A stretch of DNA of 64,000 bases from Ardenticatenales bacterium (GTDB taxonomy: Bacteria > Chloroflexota > Anaerolineae > Promineifilales > Promineifilaceae): positions 33,799 to 97,798 of the forward strand of contig JACKBM010000018.1 of the NCBI GenBank assembly GCA_020634575.1, written 5' to 3'. Shown piece by piece: positions 55,501 to 62,646 of this stretch; the stretch's first letter is position 1; each line of letters starts with the position of its first letter. The position numbers were made by a program, and so were the translations under genes. A model generated the notes under the pieces. That model was not told the DNA's origin, searched no databases, and saw only the letters and a list, made by a program, of their open reading frames with translations.

Positions 55501-56036
55501 GGGTCCAGGGCGGTCAGACGATGCAAATAGGTGAAGGCATCATCAGGTGGGCTGTTCTCGGCCAGGCTGGCCAGCAGGTTCATGACCTGGTCGCGCAGGC
55601 GGACGCGAATGGGCAGGAGCCAGTCGTCGTAGAGCTCTGGCAGGAGGTCGTCTTTATAGAGGGTGACGGCGGCGGCTTGATCCGGCCGGTCCGGACTGCT
55701 CACCAACTGGCTGAATGTCCAGACATCCACTTCAAGCGGGGTTGGTTGGGCGAGCTGTAGTGTCTCGGCAGTGGTAACCAGCCAATCGTAGCCCAGAATC
55801 TGTTGGAGCCGGTAGAGGGTATCGGATAGGTAGCGCCGTGTGCGGACCGGATCGGCATAGGGCCAGAACAGATCGACGATGCGCTCGCGCGAATGGATGA
55901 GATCGGGGTGGAGTAGAAGGTAGGCCAGCAGGGCTTGTAGTTTGCCGCCAGAAATCAGGCGCTGCTGACCGTCGACTTTAAGCCGGAAGCCGCCCAATAG
56001 CCCGATCTGGATGCGTTTGTTTGGGGTGAGAGCCAT
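52533..56036 (-). CDS. SARP/BTAD-type AAA-ATPase regulator with extra C-terminal HTH
   Basis: Transcription activator of 1167 aa. Domain order: OmpR-like winged helix (10-95, with IQIGLLGGFRLKVDGQ), BTAD helical domain (100-240), and AAA ATPase with Walker A EGEAGIGKSSL near 276 and Walker B LLLILDDVQWAS near 395. A long TPR region fills 600-1050, and a C-terminal helix-turn-helix, NDDLATALNVSRRTIQRDLKSL, ends the protein. A second DNA-binding motif at the C-terminus is unusual for SARP regulators, which normally use only the N-terminal winged helix. Its first downstream genes are the 81-aa protein and the giant SdrD-like surface protein, its likely targets. AGGGTG lies upstream of ATG 56036. 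Confidence 0.9.
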   Translation of the reverse strand: MALTPNKRIQIGLLGGFRLKVDGQQRLISGGKLQALLAYLLLHPDLIHSRERIVDLFWPYADPVRTRRYLSDTLYRLQQILGYDWLVTTAETLQLAQPTPLEVDVWTFSQLVSSPDRPDQAAAVTLYKDDLLPELYDDWLLPIRVRLRDQVMNLLASLAENSPPDDAFTYLHRLTALDPLNEPAHRGLMRHYHQQGRPAAALAQYAHLEGLLKTDLDVDPLPETVALEAEIRAAYERQQVEAEPAIPLVGRRHERAALLAAVNAARQGRGGLFLVEGEAGIGKSSLLRDVAAGATWRGVTVGQGSGQELGARTAYLPLDSALADLLAGGRLEQLRESVSPAALNALDAMLPQHNRQAISPLERPADLGRTLLELLGGLSQTSALLLILDDVQWASDTFWEVISFAAELETLPVLLVLAYRPVELRANPSAWQALEALDLAAAPQRLSLTGLSAADSQALAAAAGHELAQAEIEKLARLTGGNPLYLIESLAAELITAPPTLDHLLGLRLERLSAPARAALDLAAVLGRDVDHGQWQAALGKNLAPLLPELLQGRFLQETSQGYAFQHDLIREQVYAQLPAAARRDLHARAALALQQGRAGPAILAWHYEQAGHLDSALHFHRLAGEAAMRTFAYATALGHFEAGYALLADRPDMLSEDVWRLLFARQHMLELTGPVTAWRHAVAEMQTLAGAAPNSALHLATLEAQLQVDALESDIEALQTHAATALELAQQLGETAAEIRIRNVLGWHLMDALAQPRTARDHLERAATLSAALRDPRLQLTVLSNLALAQRLTGQSSLALQTANQMVALTHLHPGLERAQALALQSLANAAMHRAEWQTAWNTINTAVARFEELDDLWALGDALFDRVLISTRLGQLAAARRDIDGIISAQQAMGMAPDSHYRLWSTAYLCLVLVQAGDWQAIRVHLPILQQAASQRASIRVAIQANTVLGLWHLRQGEPATAQQILATAVALWQEGEPSIELSPLLYHALASFQNNDQAAAQKSLALAEHFLSGSDARHFDILQQHVASQVNADPLALVAAREELAAQAEAIEEPELRHAFLHNIPLHRELAAPPTGSAIVSWQLPSRERASSRLTVQWTVDDPLVDGAVLQRDGPAALRRFRLQRLLREAAAQGAAPTNDDLATALNVSRRTIQRDLKSLHLDL

Positions 56037-56297
56037 GATGACACCCTGATGATCGTTTCAACGAAGGGGATTGTAACGAATGTGTGGGGGGCGGGCGACT
56101 GTGGGGGGGCGCTGCTGGAAGCAGCGGGCTGATGGGAGGGGAAGCACGCTGAAGCGTGCTGGGGCGATGGCAAAGAGCGCTTGATGTCTGTGAAGGTTGC
56201 GACAATTGTCGTGAGGTTGGTGGCCAGGAGCGCGTTATACTTGGGTGTGGACCGGCTGTAAGCCGGGTTCAACCTCCTTGAATTGTATACGTGAGCC
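56037..56297. promoter_or_regulatory. Divergent region with hairpins and a 12-bp palindrome
   Basis: Between the SARP regulator (minus) and a membrane protein (plus) lie two hairpins: GCTGCT-GGA-AGCAGC at 56111-56125, and AGCACGC-TGAA-GCGTGCT at 56143-56160. The perfect palindrome CGACAATTGTCG lies at 56200-56211. The palindrome is a reasonable operator candidate; the hairpins would be in the leader of the regulator mRNA. Confidence 0.45.
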
Positions 56298-57152
56298 GTG
56301 AGAACATTGAACGCTGCAACTCCCTCATTCTCTGCTGCTGACGACGGGCCGGACCGGCTGACACGGCTGGTGGCGCTGTTGGTCATCCCCTTTTTGCTGG
56401 CGGCTTTTGTTATTTTGTATTTACAGCCGGAGAGCTCCGGCACACGGTTTGCCTGGGAAATCCGGCCGGCGTTGACGGCCGCCTGGATGGGCGCCGGTTA
56501 TCTGGGCGGCGCCTGGTTTTTTCTGCGGGTAGCGCTGGCGCGGCGCTGGGGGCAGGTGGCGGCCGGCTTCTGGCCGGTGACTACCTTTACCTGGGCGATG
56601 CTCCTGACAACGGTGTTGCATTGGTCTCGTTTTGAACTGGCTCATTGGCCTTTTCTCATCTGGCTGGTGCTGTATCTAGTCACGCCATTCCTGATTCCGT
56701 GGCTCTGGTGGCGCAATCAGCGGCGGGTCGGGCGGCCGGTGGTGGGGCCGGAGGAGTTGTTGGTACCGGCCGGTATCCGCCTGGGGATGCTGGCTGTCGC
56801 CGGACTGATGCTGATCAGTTGTCTGGTGGCGTTTGTAGCGCCGCATCTGTTGGTCCGCTTCTGGCCCTGGGCTTTGACGCCGCTCACGGCCCGCGTCATG
56901 GGCGGCTGGTTTGCGCTCATGGGTGTGGGCGGCCTGACGATGTGGCGCGAGCCGCGCTGGAGCGGCTGGCGTTATGAAGTTGAGAGCATCATCTTTGTCT
57001 GGCATCTGTTGATGCTGGCCGGCGCCATCTGGCGGCGGGCTGATTTTAAGCCAGGTGGCGGCTGGTTCATCGGGGCTGAGGCGGCCGTTGTGCTTTTACT
57101 GGCCGTTGTCTATTTTTATATGACGCGGCAGCAACAACGGGGCCAACAGTGA
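56298..57152 (+). CDS. Polytopic membrane protein, unknown
   Basis: Hydrophobic protein of 284 aa with about seven transmembrane segments, including LVALLVIPFLLAAFVILYL, FLIWLVLYLVTPFLIPWLWW, MLAVAGLMLISCLVAFV and AAVVLLLAVVYFYM. I recognise no family motif. It starts with GTG at 56298 (no ATG is near). No ribosome site is clear. It is not in an evident operon; the next gene on this strand is almost 300 bp away. Confidence 0.75.
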   Translation: MRTLNAATPSFSAADDGPDRLTRLVALLVIPFLLAAFVILYLQPESSGTRFAWEIRPALTAAWMGAGYLGGAWFFLRVALARRWGQVAAGFWPVTTFTWAMLLTTVLHWSRFELAHWPFLIWLVLYLVTPFLIPWLWWRNQRRVGRPVVGPEELLVPAGIRLGMLAVAGLMLISCLVAFVAPHLLVRFWPWALTPLTARVMGGWFALMGVGGLTMWREPRWSGWRYEVESIIFVWHLLMLAGAIWRRADFKPGGGWFIGAEAAVVLLLAVVYFYMTRQQQRGQQ

Positions 57153-57444
57153 TTTTCGTTGCCCGGCAAACGGTAAGTTGTCACTAGACCCAAACCGGCA
57201 AATCAGTCATGCTGAAAGTTGAATTGTGATGAATCAAGCCGGTGGCCCTCGATTGTCGCCATCCCTCAAACTACCGCATCCCGACGTCAGGCACCGGCGC
57301 GAGGAGCGGTCAGCGCTATTACTTCCTTTCTAAAAACTGCATCCTCGGCTAGGTACTTCAGAGCGATAGCCAGCCGCAACGATTTGGTTGGCTGGCCTCT
57401 CGAATGGGCAGTCGAGTCAGTTGAACTGGCTGCAAGGACAAAAG
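57153..57444. other. Intergenic region before the lipoprotein operon
   Basis: This 292-bp stretch shows no gene, hairpin or promoter boxes that I can support. It ends with AAGGA, the ribosome site of the lipoprotein gene. Confidence 0.3.
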
Positions 57445-58530
57445 ATGAAACGGGTCCTCCTGTTATTCGCTTGTGTGATAACCATTTGCCTGACTGCAGG
57501 GTGCCAGACGGAAACGACAGATCAGGCAACGGAGACACCGGTGGGTTTGCCCAATCCGGCCTCAGTTTTTTGCGAGCAGCATGGTCACACGTTGCAGATG
57601 CGCGAAAATGCCGCCGGCACAGCGGGCTATTGCCAGTTTGCCGATGGCTCGGCGTGCGAGGAATGGGCGTTTTTCCGTGGCGAATGTTGGCCGGAGAGCC
57701 TGCACTGGGGGCCAGAGGTCATCGAAATTGTTTTGCTGGAGTCGTTTCCCATTCAGGTGCAGGCCATTCTGACCGGGCAGCTACCGAACAGCTGCAGCGC
57801 CGTGAGCGAGGTTACCACGGTTTACGATGAGGCCAGCCAGACGTTTACATTGACGCTGGTGCTGGCGGCGAACGGAGAGATTGAATGTGATCCGGCCGGT
57901 TTACCCTTCACTGAGACCGTTTCTCTGGATGTCGTGGGGTTACCGGCCGGTACCTACACCGTCAGCGCCAACGATGCTGCGGCGACCTTTACATTTTCTG
58001 TAGACAATGTCGCGGCCGACGAAGGCGCGGCCGCCAACGATGTCGTGGCGCCCATTGTCAGCATCGATATGAGCGGCTGGCTGGTTTTCGTGAATTACGA
58101 TTACGGCTTTAGCTTCCTCTACCCGCCCGATTGGCAGGTACGCCAGGAGCAAGGCCCCAATCACACGTTGGCCGGCCATCTGCTCTACGTGGAACCGACC
58201 TACAATGAACAATACAGGTTCACGCTGGCCTTCAAACATGCCAACCATGAGATGCACCTCACCCGAACAGGTATGCGCGAAGGCGAGTTTTTTGCGTACG
58301 GCACCATCGAGTTCCTGGGGAGCCCGGTGGCGAAAAGCCGGCTGGAGCTTGGTGACAAGGTGATGGGCGTCTATTACGATGGCGCTGCTGAAGTACAGCG
58401 TGGTCCACTTACCTTTACCCTGGCCCTGGATTACCTGGGCGATTCGGCTTCCGGCGCGGGCATCCCGGCGGAGATTGAACAGATCGCTGATGCCATTGTC
58501 TCATCCATTGCTTTTGTGGCTGAACCTTAA
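57445..58530 (+). CDS. DUF333-containing lipoprotein
   Basis: Predicted lipoprotein of 361 aa with lipobox LTAGC at Cys20. Residues about 35-75 form a DUF333 domain: NPASVFCEQHGHTLQMR, then GYCQFADGSACEEWAFFRGEC, with the domain's conserved cysteines. A beta domain with three cysteines follows. The last third resembles a PsbP/photosystem-like or DUF-type fold (YGFSFLYPPDWQVRQ) often found in lipoproteins of this phylum. ATG 57445 has AAGGA upstream. It leads a run of small genes ending with a fatty acid desaturase, 23 bp before the next start. Confidence 0.82.
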   Translation: MKRVLLLFACVITICLTAGCQTETTDQATETPVGLPNPASVFCEQHGHTLQMRENAAGTAGYCQFADGSACEEWAFFRGECWPESLHWGPEVIEIVLLESFPIQVQAILTGQLPNSCSAVSEVTTVYDEASQTFTLTLVLAANGEIECDPAGLPFTETVSLDVVGLPAGTYTVSANDAAATFTFSVDNVAADEGAAANDVVAPIVSIDMSGWLVFVNYDYGFSFLYPPDWQVRQEQGPNHTLAGHLLYVEPTYNEQYRFTLAFKHANHEMHLTRTGMREGEFFAYGTIEFLGSPVAKSRLELGDKVMGVYYDGAAEVQRGPLTFTLALDYLGDSASGAGIPAEIEQIADAIVSSIAFVAEP

Positions 58531-58553
58531 CCGTGCACACCGGAGGTGTGATC

Positions 58554-58766
58554 ATGAAATACCGTGTACACCGTTTTGACCTGAGAATGACGCGGGATCA
58601 GGACCGCCTGGAAGGCTTCCTGAACAAGTTGGAAGGCGATGTCGTGGCCATTATTCCGAACGTAACGCCAGTGCCGGCTACCTACGTCGACTTTGTGCTG
58701 GTGGTTGAACGCGTATTCAGGGAGAAGGCTGTGGATCTGAGCCAGCCGCTGGCCACTGCAGCTTGA
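58554..58766 (+). CDS. Small hypothetical protein, 70 aa
   Basis: Soluble protein of 70 aa with a strand-helix-strand pattern: KYRVHRFDLRMTRDQDRLEGFLNKLEGDVVAIIPNV, then YVDFVLVVERV. The arrangement looks like a small DUF4177-type ferredoxin-like fold, but I am not sure. The strong ribosome site GGAGGTG 5 nt before the ATG supports expression. It is 15 bp upstream of the next small gene. Confidence 0.75.
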   Translation: MKYRVHRFDLRMTRDQDRLEGFLNKLEGDVVAIIPNVTPVPATYVDFVLVVERVFREKAVDLSQPLATAA

Positions 58767-58781
58767 ACAAGGAGGGCTGAG

Positions 58782-59018
58782 ATGAACAACGAACAGGATA
58801 AATATGCTCTGGCCAGGGCTGACTACGGGACGCTGGGTATGTGTCTGGGCTTCCTGTTTGGTTCAGCACTGGGACTTTTTCTCTGGCTGGTTACCCAACA
58901 TCTGCTTCTCTTCCCGGCGCTGGTTGGGGCAGGGATGGCTCTTGGCCTGATGATTGGCAACTACCTGGAGATGCATGAGCGCGAGAAGGAAATGAATGGC
59001 GTCAATGGCGCGATCTGA
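58782..59018 (+). CDS. Small membrane protein, 78 aa
   Basis: Two hydrophobic segments, TLGMCLGFLFGSALGLFLWLV and LFPALVGAGMALGLMIG, joined by a short turn, with charged ends. No family is recognised. AAGGAGGG precedes the ATG. It lies in the lipoprotein-desaturase gene run and could help organise a membrane complex, which is only a guess. Confidence 0.75.
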   Translation: MNNEQDKYALARADYGTLGMCLGFLFGSALGLFLWLVTQHLLLFPALVGAGMALGLMIGNYLEMHEREKEMNGVNGAI

Positions 59019-59039
59019 TGGTGCGATCAAGGAGGCAAT

Positions 59040-59360
59040 ATGAATGGCCTGGGCATGATGCTGTTTTTCGGCGCCATGACTGTTTTTGCGGCTACGATAG
59101 GTTACCTGATGAAACGGCGGGCGGATAACCTGCTGCAGGCATGGGCCGCCAGGCGGCATTTCGAGATTCTGGAGGCACACTACCGGCCATTTCTGGACAA
59201 AGGCCCGTTCTGGTACGCCAGCCGCGGCCAGGCAGTTTATCGCGTGATCGTGCGCGATGAGTTTGGCGCCACGCGTAAGGGCTGGCTCCGCTTGGGCCAT
59301 TGGCTGTCCGGGATAGCCTCCAGCGATGTGACCGTCAACTGGGATGGCCAACCGGCCTGA
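59040..59360 (+). CDS. Small membrane-anchored protein, 106 aa
   Basis: One N-terminal transmembrane segment (about residues 3-20), then a basic cytoplasmic part with RRADNLLQAWAARRHFEILEAHYRPFLDKGPFWYAS and a beta-rich end (YRVIVRDEFGATRKGW). No family is recognised; the soluble part looks folded and conserved. AAGGAGG lies 5 nt upstream. It ends 143 bp before the desaturase start. Confidence 0.75.
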   Translation: MNGLGMMLFFGAMTVFAATIGYLMKRRADNLLQAWAARRHFEILEAHYRPFLDKGPFWYASRGQAVYRVIVRDEFGATRKGWLRLGHWLSGIASSDVTVNWDGQPA

Positions 59361-59503
59361 CCTGCTGGCGGCTGTCGAAATTGGGCACGCAGAAAAACCG
59401 GCTGGCTGATTTTGATGAGAAATTGGCGAACTGTGGGTTTTCTGCGTGCTTTCGCGGTAAAGTAATAGTAGCTGTCCCAAAAATTCAGGAGAATGACATA
59501 CGT

Positions 59504-60562
59504 ATGGCGATTACTCGAGAGGTTGTCGCGCCCGCCGCGGCACCAACCCTGACCGTGCCTGCTGATATCAGCCCGCAGGCTAACTATGGCGAACTCAAAC
59601 GACGCGTAAAAGAGCGTGGCTTGCTGGAAAAGCAAACCAATTACCTGTTGCGTCGGGTGACAGCGAATTTCCTGATGCTGGCTTTGAGCATAACCATCTT
59701 ATTTTTGACTGACAGCCTGTGGATACAGATTCCTAACGCGCTATTTTTGGGCTTCATTTTTGTCCAGTTTGGCTATGTCGCCCATGATGTTGGCCACCGG
59801 CAGGCTTTTCGCAAGACCAAGCCGGCTGACATTTTTGGCCTGATTCATGCGCCCTTGCTCATCGGCATGAGCTACTTCTGGTGGATGGATAAGCACAATG
59901 AGCATCATGCTCATCCCAATGAGCAGGATATGGATCCGGACATCGATTTTCCCTTCATTGCCTTTACCGAGCAGGATGCCAGGGCCAAAAAAGGTTTCTT
60001 CCGCTGGATGGTGCAAAACCAGGCGTATCTTTTCCCTTTCCTGGTCATGTTTGAGTCATTCAGTCTGCGTTTCGGCAGCATTGAATTTCTGCTGACCCGG
60101 AAGTCTAAATTCCGCTGGTTGGAGCCCTTGCTGATGGTCCTGCAATTGGTCTGGTTTATTGGCCTGGTGTTTTGGGCTTTGCCGACCGGGGCTGCAATCA
60201 CATTTATCATCGTGCAGCAGGCGTTTTTTGGGATGTACCTTGCTTCCGTGTTTGCCCCCAATCACAAAGGCATGCTGGTTGTAGATGAACATATGAATCT
60301 CGATTTTATGCTGCGCCAAATCCTGACCGCCCGCAACATCCGTTCACATCCGCTAACCGATTACTGGTATGGCGGCCTGAACTTCCAGATTGAGCACCAT
60401 CTTTTCCCGACTCTGGCGCAAAACAAACTTCGTGAGGCGCAGGTGATCATCCGTCAATATTGTGCCGAGCATCGTATTCCCTACTATGAAACCAGCGTGG
60501 GGCGCTCCTGGATTGAGATTATGCAATATCTACACCAGATCGGCGGCGCCGCTCGCGCCTAG
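59504..60562 (+). CDS. Membrane fatty acid desaturase
   Basis: Di-iron desaturase of 352 aa. Three His boxes are present: HDVGH, HNEHH in MDKHNEHHAHPN, and QIEHH in NFQIEHHLFPTL. The Gln in the third box is typical of front-end (delta-6/delta-5-like) and linoleoyl-CoA desaturases. Unlike many of those it has no fused cytochrome b5 domain. Membrane segments are near residues 60-100 and 205-250. ATG 59504 is used, with AGGAG 12 nt upstream; upstream starts extend into the previous gene. It would introduce double bonds into membrane lipids. A strong terminator follows. Confidence 0.9.
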   Translation: MAITREVVAPAAAPTLTVPADISPQANYGELKRRVKERGLLEKQTNYLLRRVTANFLMLALSITILFLTDSLWIQIPNALFLGFIFVQFGYVAHDVGHRQAFRKTKPADIFGLIHAPLLIGMSYFWWMDKHNEHHAHPNEQDMDPDIDFPFIAFTEQDARAKKGFFRWMVQNQAYLFPFLVMFESFSLRFGSIEFLLTRKSKFRWLEPLLMVLQLVWFIGLVFWALPTGAAITFIIVQQAFFGMYLASVFAPNHKGMLVVDEHMNLDFMLRQILTARNIRSHPLTDYWYGGLNFQIEHHLFPTLAQNKLREAQVIIRQYCAEHRIPYYETSVGRSWIEIMQYLHQIGGAARA

Positions 60563-60620
60563 ATCAGGGGAGATAGGATGATGCGTTCGCGATAGTCGAA
60601 CCTGGCAGAAACTGAAATCG

Positions 60621-60659
60621 AAAACGGCCGGCTGCACTATTCGCAGCCGGCCGTTTTTT
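60621..60659. terminator. Bidirectional Rho-independent terminator
   Basis: AAAACGGCCGGCTGC, loop ACTATTC, then GCAGCCGGCCGTTTTTT. The 12-bp GC-rich stem with a U tract on the plus side and an A tract giving U on the minus side serves both the desaturase and the TPP-enzyme genes. Confidence 0.92.
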
Positions 60660-60694
60660 GCGTCCCAAGCAACGTCGATACTTGAGTACCTGCC

Positions 60695-62422
60695 TTAGTC
60701 AATCAGGTGGAAAGGGATAGCTTCCTGGCCACCGGCCGGTATCCCCAACGGCAGCCGCACATCCAGCAGATACGGCTTGCCTTCTTCCTGCACAATGCGC
60801 ATCCCTTCTTCCAGAGCCGCATCCAGCTCCTTCTCGTCGGCCACGACGCGTCCTTCCAGGCCAAAGGCGGCGGCAATCTGGACCGGCTCCGGCGTTGCCA
60901 GCACCACGCCACTGTACTGGCCTTCCTGTTTCATCGACCCGTTGGCGCCGCCAAAGGCGCTGGCGACGACGCCATAGGCCCGGTTGTTGGAGATGACGTA
61001 CAGGACGGGTACCTTGTGATGGGCGGCTGACCAGAGGCCGGAATCGGCGTAATAGAGCGAGCCGTCGCCGACCAGGCCGATCACCGGATCGGCCGGGGCG
61101 CCCAGCTTGGTGCCGATGGTGGCGCCGATCCCCCAACCTTCCGAAGCGCCGCCGGCGCGGAACGCCTTGATGGTGCCGGGTGCATGGGCGGAATCCATGA
61201 AATCAAGGGGCACGGCGTACTGCTCAACCATCAGTTGGCCGCCGCCGCGCCGGGCCAGGGTCCGGTCGATGGCGTTGGCCAGGGCGATGGGTGGCACGGG
61301 GCCGCTGCCCTGGCTGCGAGCATTGAGCTGCTCCAGCCGTCGCCCCCGCAGCGTGCCGGCCAGGGTTTCGGTGGTTTGCCAGCGGCCCTGGAAATTGGCG
61401 GCCTTGCTGGTTTTCTGCGCCCCCGCCAGCAGTGCCGCCAGGAATTGGCGCTCGTCAGCCATGATGGCGATGTCCAGCCCCGGCAGGTTGCGGAAGCGGT
61501 CGCCAGAGGCGCCGACGGCGATGATGGTGTCGGCGCCCAGGAACGGTTCGAGATCGGCTGGTTTGCCCTGGCCGCGATGGGTGACGCCGACCGCCAGGAT
61601 GACGTCTGGCTGATAATGGCCGGTCAGTTCGCCCGGCCGGCCGATGTGGAGGGCATGGTTGCGGTCCACGGCCCGATTTTCGTCGTAGTTGGCCATGACC
61701 GGCAGGCCAAAATGCTCGGCCACGGCGGTTGCCTCGCTCGAGGCGCCCCGTTTCCAGATGCCATCGCCCACGTAAAGGAGCGGCTTTTGGGCGCCTCGGA
61801 GGGCCTGGAGGACGGTGTCGACATCGGCCGGGTTGGGGGGGCTTAGGCGGGGCGGGGCCGGTTTGCCCAGAATCAGATCAGTGGTGACTTGCTGATCACC
61901 CAGCAACTTGTCATAGACGGCCAGATGGACCGGCCCCAGCGGCGGCGTCATCGCGACGCGCAGCGCCCGCTCGATTGCCTGGGGCAGCCCTTCCGGCTCC
62001 AGCACCGTCCAGCTGGCCTTGGTCATGGGCTGCGCGATGCTTGTCGGCCCGACGCTATGGTCGAGGTCCAGGGTGATCGTGTCGGCGAAGCTGCCCGTGT
62101 CACCGGCGAAGGTGATGATGACGACCGGCAGCCCATCCAGCCAGATGTTGTAGAGCTGCCCCATGCATTGGGCCAGACCAGCGCCCAGGTGGACCACCAT
62201 GACGCCCGGCTCGAGTGCGGCCTGGGCATAGCCACCCGCCATCGAGGCGACATTGCCTTCATGCAGGGCCAGGATGCCATGGATGTCGGGATGCGTTTGC
62301 AGGGCGTCGAAAAAGCGGGCTTCACGAGAGCCAGAATTGTAGAAGACATATTTCACGCCGGACGCGGCCAGCTGTTCCACCATGATTCGGGATGGGGTGG
62401 CCGTAATTGAGCGGGTTTGCAT
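60695..62422 (-). CDS. Thiamine-pyrophosphate-dependent enzyme (ALS/benzoylformate-decarboxylase-like)
   Basis: TPP enzyme of 575 aa with the three-domain POX-like layout. The cofactor-activating Glu55 is in LALHEGNVASMAGGYAQAA, a middle Rossmann-like domain has PLLYVGDGIWKRG, and the metal/TPP motif GDGSLYYADSGLWSAAHH...VISNN lies near residues 458-485. The family includes acetolactate synthase, sulfopyruvate, benzoylformate and phenylpyruvate decarboxylases; which one cannot be told. No small regulatory subunit is adjacent, which argues against acetolactate synthase. ATG 62422 has GGAGG about 8 nt upstream. It is divergent from the LarA-like gene. Confidence 0.85.
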   Translation of the reverse strand: MQTRSITATPSRIMVEQLAASGVKYVFYNSGSREARFFDALQTHPDIHGILALHEGNVASMAGGYAQAALEPGVMVVHLGAGLAQCMGQLYNIWLDGLPVVIITFAGDTGSFADTITLDLDHSVGPTSIAQPMTKASWTVLEPEGLPQAIERALRVAMTPPLGPVHLAVYDKLLGDQQVTTDLILGKPAPPRLSPPNPADVDTVLQALRGAQKPLLYVGDGIWKRGASSEATAVAEHFGLPVMANYDENRAVDRNHALHIGRPGELTGHYQPDVILAVGVTHRGQGKPADLEPFLGADTIIAVGASGDRFRNLPGLDIAIMADERQFLAALLAGAQKTSKAANFQGRWQTTETLAGTLRGRRLEQLNARSQGSGPVPPIALANAIDRTLARRGGGQLMVEQYAVPLDFMDSAHAPGTIKAFRAGGASEGWGIGATIGTKLGAPADPVIGLVGDGSLYYADSGLWSAAHHKVPVLYVISNNRAYGVVASAFGGANGSMKQEGQYSGVVLATPEPVQIAAAFGLEGRVVADEKELDAALEEGMRIVQEEGKPYLLDVRLPLGIPAGGQEAIPFHLID

Positions 62423-62646
62423 GGGAAAACCTCCTGATGTTGGGAATGGGCCTGACGATGCCATGTCAAGCCGACCCGATTGTATGTCAGGCCGAGTTGG
62501 CTGGCTATGATGGCCGGGCCAAACCTACGTCGTGACCGGGCGCGCCGAACGCGGGGCTCCCGTATTCGTTGGCTGAGCCGTGCAGGATTTGTCTGGGATG
62601 GGTATGATGTCAGGGTATATGTTCATTATCAGCCTGTGAGGTTCCC
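62423..62646. promoter_or_regulatory. Divergent promoter region of the TPP enzyme and LarA-like genes
   Basis: This 224-bp region must hold both promoters. I cannot point to clear -35/-10 pairs or an operator. GTGAGG upstream of 62647 is the ribosome site of the LarA-like gene. Confidence 0.3.

Larger units (their letters stand above)
840..60740. repeat. Dispersed palindrome ACCGGCCGGT, 32 copies
   Basis: Exact copies start at 840, 2195, 2727, 4232, 6655, 8967, 10729, 13575, 16710, 19187, 20334, 22695, 22893, 25242, 28921, 28936, 31325, 34319, 39054, 43435, 45011, 45197, 45518, 45800, 47222, 47570, 49298, 51687, 54772, 56765, 57942 and 60731. Thirty are inside coding sequence: 22 read Pro-Ala-Gly, 6 Arg-Pro-Val, 2 Thr-Gly-Arg. 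Two are in the leader at 28921-28945. The span given here is that of the dispersed set, not of one element. Confidence 0.85.
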
